Source: Blastocladiella britannica
Taxonomy: Eukaryota > Blastocladiomycota > Blastocladiomycetes > Blastocladiales > Blastocladiaceae
Length of the DNA: 10,573 nt
Assembly (NCBI GenBank): GCA_025349905.2
Contig: MU625151.1
Span: forward strand, 1-10,573
Direction of reading: 5' to 3'
The position numbers and the translations under genes are program-made. The notes beneath the pieces are model-generated. The model worked only from the letters and a program-made list of their open reading frames with translations. It was not told the DNA's origin and ran no database searches. Shown in pieces: positions 1 through 7,070 of this stretch (the first letter of the stretch is position 1; every line of letters starts with the position of its first letter).

Positions 1-85
1 AATGATCGCCCAAGGATTCACCACCACCACCACCAGCTTGTTGTTGGGCAGCGGCCAGGTTCTTTGACATTTTCGATGCCATCAT
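1..85 (-). CDS. 5' end of an unidentified gene, cut by the window edge
   Basis: On the minus strand an ATG ATG pair at 85-80 opens a frame that stays open to base 1, giving 28 residues: MMASKMSKNLAAAQQQ, then a run of five glycines and ESLGDH. An in-frame TGA lies three codons upstream, which supports a start here. The leader has low-complexity Gln and Gly runs, and nothing identifies the family. It begins only 110 bp after the stop of the dehydrogenase, on the same strand, with no clear TATA box in the gap. It could instead be a chance frame in the 3' region of that gene. The existence of the gene is plausible; its identity is unknown. Confidence 0.4.
   Translation of the reverse strand, partial: MMASKMSKNLAAAQQQAGGGGGESLGDH
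18..50. repeat. Trinucleotide runs (ACC)n and (TTG)n
   Basis: A run of CCA/ACC triplets (about 19-35) and a short TTG run (about 39-47) lie in the putative first exon of the edge gene. On the minus strand they would encode poly-Gly and poly-Gln, typical slippage-prone low-complexity codons. Confidence 0.6.
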
Positions 86-195
86 GGCGATCAGTCAACA
101 GTGTCTTCCGTGTTGGATTCAAGAGATGGTTGATGGATTGATTTTGTTGAAGAGGAACAGACCTTCATTACAAAAAAGAACGAAAAAAAACTAAC

Positions 196-1640
196 TTACA
201 GCTTACCAGCAAGCTGCTTGGGCTTGAGCGCATCGTATCGCGAGAGCTCGAGGCGGCCGATCTGGTTGGAGTGGACTTCGTCCGGTCCTGATGTGGATCA
301 TCACATATGGATCAGTCCCAATCAAATAATCAAAAGGACGAACTCTACATACCATCAGCAATCCGAAGAGTACGCAGGCCAGCGTAAAAGCGGGGCAGGA
401 TCGTGTCCTGCGACACTCCAGTCGCGCCAAACAGTTGGATCACTATAAGTCGATGAATGAGTACCAATATCAATTGCACAGAAAAAATGGGAGCAGCCGT
501 ACTCTTGTCGACGACAAAGAGAGCCGTGTTGGGCACCACTACCTTGATCATGGCAATTTCCTTGAGCGCTTTCTTGGCGCCGACATTGTCGATGCGGTCG
601 GCCGTGTACCACACCAGCAACCGCGCCTGGTCCAGGCGCATGCGCGAGTCGGCAAAGTACTGGCGCACGACGCCGTTGGCCGCCAAGGGCGCGCCAAACG
701 TCGATCCGCGGTCGCGGATACGGACCACGCCGAGGTCCAGCGCGCGTTCGGCCATGCCTAGCGCGCGGCAGCAGTGGTGAATACGGCCCGGTCCCAGCCG
801 GCCCTGGATCACCTCAAACCCGCGGCCCTCGCCCAGCACCAAAGCGTCGCGGGCGGGGACACGCACGTTCTTGAAAATGACCTCGACGTGGCCTTCGGGC
901 GCATCGTCGTACCCAAACACGTGCAGCGGGCGAATCACGTCAATCCCGGGGGTGCCCGCGGGCACCAGCACAATCGAGTGCTGCTGGTGCTTGGGCCGGT
1001 TGGGGTCGGTGGACTTGCCCAAGAAGATCCACAGCTTCATGTGCGGGTGGCCCGCCCCCGAAATGTACCACTTGTGGCCGTTGATCACGTACTCGTCGCC
1101 GTCGCGCACGATCGTCGACTCAATGTTGAGCGCGTCCGACGACGCGACGTACCGCTCGGTCATGGCAAACGCCGACCGGATCTGGCCGTCCAGCAAAGGC
1201 TGCAACCACCGCTTCTTTTGCGCCGGGTTGCCGTACTTGGCCAGCACTTCCATGTTGCCCGTGTCGGGCGCAGCGCAGTTGGTGGCCTCGGGAGCGAGCA
1301 TCGGGCACCGGCCCGTCAGTTCCGCTAGAACCGAGTACTCGAGGTTGGTGAGCCCGGCGCCCTCCGGGTACGACTTGGGTAAGAACAGGTTCCACAGCCC
1401 GAGCGACCTGGCACGCGCCTTGAGGCGTTCCATGGTCTTGGGCTGCGCCGACCACCGCTGCGCGCCCACGCCCAGCTCCAGGTTGTACTCGGCCTCGGCC
1501 GGGATGCAGTCGTTCTTTTATTCAATCATTTGGTGAGCTTGATCGCTCCTCAACCTCTTCATATATCGTACCTCCACGAAATCTTTCATCTTGGCGTACA
1601 AGTCACGCACGCGCGGGGACAGGTTGGAGAGCACGTCCAT
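196..1640 (-). CDS. Acyl-CoA dehydrogenase, ACAD10/ACAD11/LvaC type, four exons
   Basis: Exons run 1640-1572, 1514-503, 442-353 and 287-196, giving 420 residues. The fold is a FAD-dependent acyl-CoA dehydrogenase. Visible motifs are the FAD/substrate segment FAMTERYVASSDA (residues 138-151), the subfamily block GRLGPGRIHHC (261-271), QLFGATGVSQDT (363-374) and ADGPDEVH (389-396). GRLGPGRIHH and ADGPDEVH are typical of the ACAD10/ACAD11 branch rather than straight-chain dehydrogenases. In that branch, and in bacterial LvaC, the enzyme is known to act on 4-phosphorylated acyl-CoA, giving a 2-enoyl-CoA. The adjacent kinase gene supports the same role here. The usual TEP in the first motif reads TER. 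The protein ends -AGKL, close to but not a canonical PTS1. A TATAAAT lies 67 bp upstream of the chosen ATG. The family is clear; substrate and peroxisomal location are inferred. Confidence 0.9.
288..352 (-). other. Intron 3 of the acyl-CoA dehydrogenase gene
   Basis: 65 bp, donor GTATGT and acceptor CAG. Removal joins ...RIAD-G to PDEVH in phase 1 and restores the ADGPDEVH block; reading through meets TAG at once. Confidence 0.85.
443..502 (-). other. Intron 2 of the acyl-CoA dehydrogenase gene
   Basis: 60 bp, donor GTACGG and acceptor TAG. The frame stays open across it, so a simple ORF scan would keep it as coding. Splicing converts a non-conserved hydrophobic stretch into VVDKMIQLFGATG, which matches the family. 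Confidence 0.85.
1515..1571 (-). other. Intron 1 of the acyl-CoA dehydrogenase gene
   Basis: 57 bp, donor GTACGA and acceptor AAAAG, phase 0. It joins a 23-residue first exon (MDVLSNLSPRVRDLYAKMKD...) to NDCIPAEAEY, giving the usual N-terminal helix of the family. Confidence 0.75.
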
Positions 1641-1823
1641 TTTTTTTCGATTCTTTGATTGATACACGAATGAAAGAGCTTGAGCGAGCCCACCAGCGGC
1701 GCTGCCGATTTATAGTTTTCGATCGGAACTCGGCACGGCGTCCGCTCCCGGTGCTCCGGTCACCATCATACTATATTTTGTGGCGCACACTTTAAAAAAA
1801 TACTATTGAAGAAGGCAATACCT
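1641..1823 (-). promoter_or_regulatory. Intergenic promoter of the dehydrogenase gene with TATAAAT box
   Basis: 183 bp separate the kinase stop from the dehydrogenase ATG. TATAAAT at 1714-1708 lies about 67 bp before the ATG and is followed by an A-rich leader ending in seven A residues plus the A of ATG. This argues for an independent transcript rather than a spliced kinase-dehydrogenase fusion. The start of this stretch must also serve as the kinase 3' end; I see no AATAAA there. Confidence 0.6.
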
Positions 1824-3181
1824 TCACAGCTTGCTCTCGCCCTTGGCGATCTCCAGTGCGATCCGCGCACACACTTCAAACAGCGTCGACGCCGCCGCCG
1901 CGTTCTTGGACGATGCCTGGCCGCGGTACATGCGGGCGCGAATGCCTTGCGCAATCACCGAGAACTGGATCATCATATGCAGTTAGAAGGCATGATCCCC
2001 CGAAAACAAAAAGAAAGAAATGGATACCTTGAAGAATACAAATGCAGCGAAGAACGAGAAATTGGCGATTGGTGGCCGCCCAACGGACTTGGCGTACATG
2101 TCAAGCACCTCGCGGCGCGTCGGCAACCCCAGCGCGTGCTCCTCGCCCTTGTAACCGCCCCCCGGTGTGTTGGCGCCAACGGCCGCGGGCAGGTACGCGC
2201 CCATCATCAGGTTGGCCAGGTCCGACAGCGGGTGGCCGAGCGTCGACAATTCCCAGTCGAGAATCGCAATCACTTCCGGCCGGTCCGGGTGGAACACGAC
2301 TGGATTTCGATTGTTAGATCCATTCGGTTCAATAAAATAGGTTTAAAAAAACGTACGGTTGTCGAACTTGAAATCGCCCTGAATCACGGTCGTCTCGTCC
2401 TTGGGAAGATTTGCGGCAAACCAGCTCTTGAGCGCGTCGCGGCCGGGCATGGGTCCGACCGCGCGGCCCTGCGCGTCCTTGATCGCGCCTTGGGTGTCGC
2501 TGACTTTCAACAGCGTACGCAGCTGCCGCTGGTAGTACCCGGACCGCGATCCGTAGTCGCCCAGGCCTGCCGCGTCAATGTCGGTCGTGTGTAGGCGTGC
2601 CAGCGCGTCCACTGCTGCTTGCCAACTGAACCTGACCGTCAGTACATGTCGGATCCGATCCAAAAAAGAGACGTACTACTTGCGCCGCTCGGCCTTTGGC
2701 AGCTCGGGCAGTGCGGGCGACGGGAAGATCCGCCCCTTCACAAACTGCATGATATAGAACGGGGTGCCAATCACCGTGGAGTCGGTGCACAGCGCGTACA
2801 TTCGCGGCACGGGGACGTCACTGGCGCGGCCCAGGCCCTGCAGCACTTTAAACTCGCGCTCCACCGCGTGTGCGGTCGGCGACATCAGTGCCCCCGCCGG
2901 TTTCTTGCGCAGCACGTACTTTTGCTCCCTGTTGCCAAGTAAAATTTCGTGATCTTAAAAAAAAAACTCAAAATTGGGTTGAAATTTGATACGGACCGGC
3001 CATCGACCAGCAAAAACGTCGGGTTGCTCTGGCCCAGGGCAAACTTCTCGATGCGCAGTGGCGCAATAAAGCCAGGGACTTGCTGATACAGGTACAGCAC
3101 CAGGCTGGACAGGTCAAACCCCAGCTCGGTTCGGGCCACTTCAAACGTCTTTTGTCCGGTGGGGGCGGTTGCAGCGGTCAT
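1824..3181 (-). CDS. APH-fold kinase of the ACAD10/ACAD11/LvaA type with PTS1, five exons
   Basis: Exons 3181-2997, 2928-2677, 2625-2357, 2299-2028 and 1964-1824 give 372 residues. This is the phosphotransferase domain that forms the N-terminal part of animal ACAD11: FALGQSNPTFLL (47-58, nucleotide loop), YVLRKKP (66-72, Lys), ERRKYWQAAVDALARLH (142-158), the catalytic loop QGDFKFDN (228-235) with Asp230, and ILDWELSTLG (248-257) with the metal-binding Asp250. The His that usually precedes GD in the catalytic loop is Gln228. In LvaA and ACAD10/11 this domain phosphorylates the 4-hydroxyl of 4-hydroxyacyl-CoA. The protein stops at -GESKL, a textbook peroxisomal targeting signal, so it is a stand-alone peroxisomal kinase and not the front half of a fusion. 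The dehydrogenase gene lies 183 bp downstream on the same strand. Family assignment is firm; the substrate is inferred. Confidence 0.9.
1965..2027 (-). other. Intron 4 of the kinase gene
   Basis: 63 bp, donor GTATCC and acceptor CAG, phase 0. It joins AAFVFFK to FSVIAQGIRAR, restoring the conserved C-terminal helix and leading to the -SKL end. Confidence 0.85.
2300..2356 (-). other. Intron 3 of the kinase gene
   Basis: 57 bp, donor GTACGT and acceptor CAG, phase 1. It interrupts the catalytic loop between FDN and LVFHPD. Confidence 0.9.
2626..2676 (-). other. Intron 2 of the kinase gene, with alternative sites
   Basis: 51 bp with donor GTACGT, a TACTGAC branch-point-like motif and acceptor TTCAG. 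A second donor (GTAGTA at 2679) and a second acceptor (AG at 2633-2632) also keep the frame, changing only one to three residues. The chosen pair gives ERRKYWQAAVDALARLH, which keeps the spacing of the family helix, and places the acceptor at a more normal distance from the branch point. Confidence 0.7.
2929..2996 (-). other. Intron 1 of the kinase gene
   Basis: 68 bp, donor GTCCGT and acceptor CAG, phase 2. It joins LLVDG-R to EQKYVLRKKP. The GTATCA donor 5 bp further downstream would break the frame. Confidence 0.85.
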
Positions 3182-3438
3182 TATTTGATTGGGATCGGTC
3201 ACTTTTGTTGGGGGTTGGCTGTCCAATAGCTTGCTGGGGGTGGTGTCCAATTGCTGGGGGATACGATTGCACGACAAGGAGCAGCGCGGAGAAACCAAAG
3301 ACAATATCAAGACGGGCGACGGTGGTGGTGGGGCAAAGAGAAGTTGTAAAGGTTGTTGGGGAAAAGAGCAAAATAGCAAAAAAAAAAAAAAGAATTGAAA
3401 CTCCACCCACCGGAAGTGCGGCAGAAACAGACAGCATC
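3182..3438 (-). promoter_or_regulatory. Intergenic region: 3' end of the TACC-like gene and promoter of the kinase gene
   Basis: 257 bp, pyrimidine-rich when read on the minus strand, with a 13-base homopolymer (A on the plus strand, 3378-3390). No TATA box is seen at the spacing found in neighbouring genes, so the kinase promoter may be of a TATA-less, pyrimidine-rich type. No gene is evident. Confidence 0.4.
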
Positions 3439-6400
3439 TCACAGCAGATCCTCGTCCTCGTCGTCGCCCATCCCGGCCGGCGGCAACGGCACGCTTGCGG
3501 CCAAATACTCTGCCCATTTCTGCTCCGAGCTGGTGACCTGTCCGTCCGCGACCGCCAACAACTCCTCGGCGATCTTTTCGAGCTCGGCCGCCCGTGCAAC
3601 GGCCGCTCCCGACCGCGCGTCGGCCTCGCGTTTCTGTGACTCGGCCAGATCCAGCCGCGCCTGCAACGCACCCACCTGCCTCTTGTACGTGTAATGGCAT
3701 TTCGCGACTTCGGCGGCCGCCGCGTCCAGCCGTTTCCTTGCGTACTCGCGCACCTCGACCGCCTGTGCTTCCGACTGCTTGAGATCGGCCAACATGGAAG
3801 CCAGTGTTACGCTGTCGTCGACGGTCTTGCGCAATAAGTCGTCACGCTCCTCGGTCACGTCCTGCAGTTTCACCCGGACGCGCATGTACTCGGTCTCGAG
3901 CTGCGCGTACTTGGACTCGGCCGCGTCCTGGACGCCCGCGCGCTCGCCCTGCACGCGCGCGGCCGTCTGCTCGGCGAGCTCTTGCTGGGCTTTGGCGTGC
4001 GCTAGCGCGTCCGTCAATGCTTGACGCTCACCCTCCAACTGGCCCAACTTGCCGTCTGCGTCTTGGATCAGAGAAAACATTTCGGCGTGGTCGAGTTCCA
4101 GCTGGTCGCGGTTTGCGGACAGGGCCGCGATTTGGGCGTCGCGGTCGGCGAGCAGGCGCAGGTACTTTGGGATTGTTTGCGTGAGTCTGATCCGCCAAGC
4201 AATTGGTAGGGGAAATACATACGTGCTCCTCCGTTTGCGCTTGAGCGGCGGCCATCGTGTCCCGCTGCGCCACATCATGCTCTGCCACTGGTGCCGGGAC
4301 AGGTGCAGTCGGCCACGGCTCGTCCGTATTGACTTGGGCGTCTGCCATGGATGGCACCATAACAACGGCTGTGCGCGAAGGAGATGCGTCGACCACGACA
4401 GAAGAGGAAGTCGACTGGCTCATGGTGCGTTTCAAGGCCGTGGAGACGGGCGAGAAAAACGCTGGCGCCTGTGGAGATGCTGCCGCCGGTGGTACACGCA
4501 ACCGAAGCCCGAGGGGGTCCCTCTTGGCCGGGGTCTCTGCCACTGCTGCTGGTGTGGTTGTCGTTACTGGGAACGGCTCGATCGCAGCTGGCAATACATC
4601 CGCATCGTTACTTTCCGCCACAACAACAGAAGATGCGGGCGAAACCATGCTGTCAGCCGGAACATGAGGTGCGCGCACGCGGTGAGGCGTGTGGTCAGCC
4701 GACGTGGACCGCTTTTGCGGCACCAGTGACTGCCGGTGGCGTTGCGGCTGCTGTTCCAGTGCAGGCGCAATAGACGCGAGAGTCGGCGACAGAGGAGCAA
4801 CGGCATTGAGCGTCTCGGAAACTGGCAATGCCTTACCGAGTGGTCCCGTTGTTGTGGCAGGAGCAGTGACCAGAGCGGCCATGGCGAACGAGCCGCCGAG
4901 AATCGAAGTGCGCGACGGCGTGGCCGTTAAAGTCGTCGACGAGGACGGACCGGCCGTGAATTTGGGCCTGCTCACGAGGTGAGGAGCCGACGCGGCTGCA
5001 ATAGGCTTTGTTGCGGGCGAAGCCAGGATAGGTGCGAGCGGCGACTCGGGTGCCATTGACGATCGCGCGTGGTGGAATGCAAAAAGTGGCACGGAAGGCA
5101 ACGGGGCTGTGGTGGAGCCGCCGGCGGCAGGCGAGAGTTGCAGGCCGCGGCCCGGTGGAGGAATGAGATGTTCCAGGTCAGCGTCATGGGCCACGGCACT
5201 GGTGCGTTCGGGCGTGCCGTGGACCAACGGCGATTCGGCGTTACCAACAGCGGAGAATTCTAGGAGCGACGACGGGCCAGGGTCCCCGATCGGCTCGTTC
5301 ATCGCCAGCGGTGTCTCATGGCCAATGCTGGTTGTCATCACGGACGGACTCGATGGAGGAAATGGCGCAGAAGCAGGACCGGTCGGAAGAGGAGACATGG
5401 CCAACCCGCGTCCCACTGAAGGGATCGCATATTCTAAATCCGAACGGACCGGAGACATGGCTAAGCCGCGTCCGGCTGGAGGAACCGCATGGGTCAAGTT
5501 GGATGCGATGGGAGATATCGCCAAGCTGCGTCCTTGGGGCGGGATCGCGTGCACCATGTCCGACGACACAGGCGGAGGAGGCGACGTAGCGAGTCCGCGT
5601 CCCGATGGAGAAACCGAATACGCCAAATCCGAACGAGCGGGAGACTTGGCCAACCCGCGTCCAACCGGCGGAATCGCGTGCTCCAAGTCAGGCTGTCCAA
5701 GCAGCGGAGGAGATACGTCGAGTCCGCGTCCAGGAGGTGGGATAGCGTGCAGCAAGTCCGATGTTTCAGGCGGTGAAGGAGATATGGCCAATCCGCATCC
5801 CGCAGCGGGTATCTCATGTGCCAAGCCGGAAGGTACGGGAGACACGGCGAGTGCGTGACCCTGCGATGGGACCGCGTGCGCCAAGTCAGGTTTTTTGACG
5901 CGTGGAAGCGGAGATACAGCCAGACTACGTCCTTGAGGAGGAATCGCATGTGCCAAGTCCGACGGCTTGGGCGGAGGAGCAGGCGACATGGCCAGCCCAC
6001 GTCCCACCGGCGGGATGGCATTCACCAAATCCGAACATGCCGGAGACAGGGCCAGGCCGCGTCCAGCTGGAGGAATCGCATGGGTCAAATCCGATGCGAT
6101 GACCGGAGACATGGCCAGGCCGCGGCCAGGCGGGGGTGCACCGGTCATAAAGTCTTCATATATTATTGTTTTCGCTGGTCAGCCTAATACATCCCATGAT
6201 AAAGAGAGGAGGGACGGACCAGGGGTGGCAAACGAGTACGTGCCGCGCTGCACCGGGATCGGTGTCTCCGGCACCACATCGCTCGTTGGCGTCGGCAGAG
6301 GAGATGCTGGCTGGTCGGTTGGCATTATATGCGTTGGGCTCTTGGGCTCTGCCTCTTCCACGACAACCGGCGTCGCCATGGGCAATGGACCAGAGAGAGG

Positions 6401-6856
6401 CGACGACGGCAGACCACGACCAAGCGGCGGACCAGCACGACGAGGACTGGTCGCGCCAGCGCCAACAACAGAATGAGCAGAAAGACCATGCGGAGAAAGC
6501 GCCTTGGTGGTCTCCATCGACGGCGGGACGGGCGCTCCCGAGCGGTGCGGCGAGTGGTCCGCGTCGGCATGACTGCGTTTTTGCGGCAAGCACGAGACGG
6601 TCGTCGTCGGTGATGGTTTGCTCTGCTGGGCAGAGGCGGCGATGGCAGCACTGCTGCTGTTACCGATCGGCGAGAACGCGAGCTGGCGTTTGGGCGGCGG
6701 CGGGACCGCATACATTGCAGCCGCGGAGTCGTCCTCCGTTTCCATGGCGGCGGAAAAGGACGGCGGTGGCGGACCAGTGGTGCTACGGATCGGGGTGGAC
6801 ATCATCAGCGACTTGCCCGTGGGTGGGACGGCGTTTTCGTCCCAGTTGTTGTCCAT
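3439..6856 (-). CDS. TACC-like coiled-coil protein with proline-rich GRGLAxSP repeats, three exons
   Basis: Exons 6856-6220, 6153-4223 and 4164-3439 give 1097 residues. An in-frame TAA directly precedes the ATG. Residues 1-856 look disordered, rich in Pro, Ser, Ala and Thr, with more than a dozen copies of AIPPxGRGLAxSP, each ending in a Ser-Pro. Residues 857-1080 are a long coiled coil, followed by an acidic tail MGDDEDEDLL. The segment ARKRLDAAAAEVAKC...ALQARL...AELEKIAEELL lines up without gaps with my recollection of the C-terminal TACC domain of vertebrate TACC3. TACC proteins join a disordered phosphorylated N-terminus to such a coiled coil and recruit XMAP215/Alp14-type microtubule polymerases to centrosomes and spindles. 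Many Ser-Pro sites fit cyclin-dependent or MAP kinase control. The coiled coil and repeats are plain; the TACC assignment rests on by-eye alignment and could be another spindle or centrosome coiled-coil protein. Confidence 0.75.
4165..4222 (-). other. Intron 2 of the TACC-like gene
   Basis: 58 bp, donor GTATGT and acceptor AAAG, phase 0. It joins AQTEEH to YLRLLADRDAQ, the start of the coiled coil. Without splicing the frame continues into a basic non-conserved tail. Confidence 0.85.
5390..6148 (-). repeat. Twelve-unit degenerate tandem repeat, 60-72 bp per unit
   Basis: Residues 215-467 of the TACC-like protein are twelve adjoining units of 20-24 residues. The core is AIPPxGRGLAxSP and the linker ends SDLxH or a close variant. 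Unit lengths are always multiples of three bases, and both core and Ser-Pro are kept while the linkers vary. This is the pattern of selected protein repeats rather than a non-coding satellite. An outlying copy lies at residues 542-554 (LIPPPGRGLQLSP) and degenerate copies at 8-22, 49-63 and 141-153 in exon 1. Confidence 0.9.
6154..6219 (-). other. Intron 1 of the TACC-like gene
   Basis: 66 bp, donor GTCCGT and acceptor GAAG, phase 1, with GCTGAC as a likely branch point. It joins YSFATP-D to FMTGAPPPGRGLAMSP and so links the exon 1 repeats to the main array. Another AG at 6176-6175 would also keep the frame and add seven residues, but it abuts the likely branch point. Confidence 0.7.
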
Positions 6857-7070
6857 TTATATAAAGTATTGGTTGCTATTGATCGCTCGCTCGCTGAGTG
6901 AGATCTCCCTCAACCGCCACTTTTTAAGCAGTGTACACACGTGTCGCATCAAAATGAACGATCAAAAATGAACGAAATAAAACCCGGGCTCCAATCCTTT
7001 AAAAGCACTCTCTTTGCCCCCACACCACGCCAGACCGCACTCAAGCAATTGCACATCGCATAACAAAACA
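6857..7070. promoter_or_regulatory. Divergent promoter between the TACC-like gene and the small membrane protein gene
   Basis: 214 bp between two oppositely directed start codons. For the plus gene there is CCAAT at 6991-6995 and TTTAAAAG at 6998-7005, about 65 bp before its ATG. For the minus gene there is CTTAAAAAG at 6928-6920, about 65 bp before its ATG. A palindromic CACGTG E-box sits at 6938-6943 inside ACACGTGT, overlapping a second palindrome GTGTACAC (6931-6938). A bHLH or similar factor could bind here and act on both genes. Confidence 0.6.

Noticed and set aside
196..206. GTAAGC donor overlapping the end of the dehydrogenase
   Set aside because: It is a good donor consensus, but the sequence after candidate acceptors gives no family-like tail or PTS1, while the unspliced frame stops two codons later at a normal length.
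774..1328. Plus-strand ORF of 184 codons
   Set aside because: Shadow of the dehydrogenase coding strand, whose family motifs are unmistakable.
1640..1964. Spliced fusion of kinase and dehydrogenase as in ACAD11
   Set aside because: The kinase ends at a TGA after a perfect -SKL, no good donor lies before it, and a TATAAAT and a sound ATG open the dehydrogenase.
3182..3700. N-terminal extension of the kinase into the upstream open frame
   Set aside because: The extension is non-conserved, overlaps the coiled-coil gene, and the Met at 3181 starts just before the family homology.
5109..5858. Long plus-strand ORF of 249 codons opposite the repeat array
   Set aside because: It is the antisense shadow of the GRGLAxSP repeats in GC-rich DNA; its own repeats mirror the minus-strand units, and there is no promoter or family match.
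5390..6148. Possible CRISPR-like or satellite array
   Set aside because: Repeats are degenerate, vary in length only by multiples of three and encode a conserved peptide; there are no constant direct repeats with unrelated spacers, and the context is eukaryotic.
5390..6148. MELT-type kinetochore (KNL1/Spc105) repeats
   Set aside because: The linker sometimes reads SDLTH, but the Thr is present in only a few units and the constant phosphosite is Ser-Pro; the C-terminus fits TACC better.
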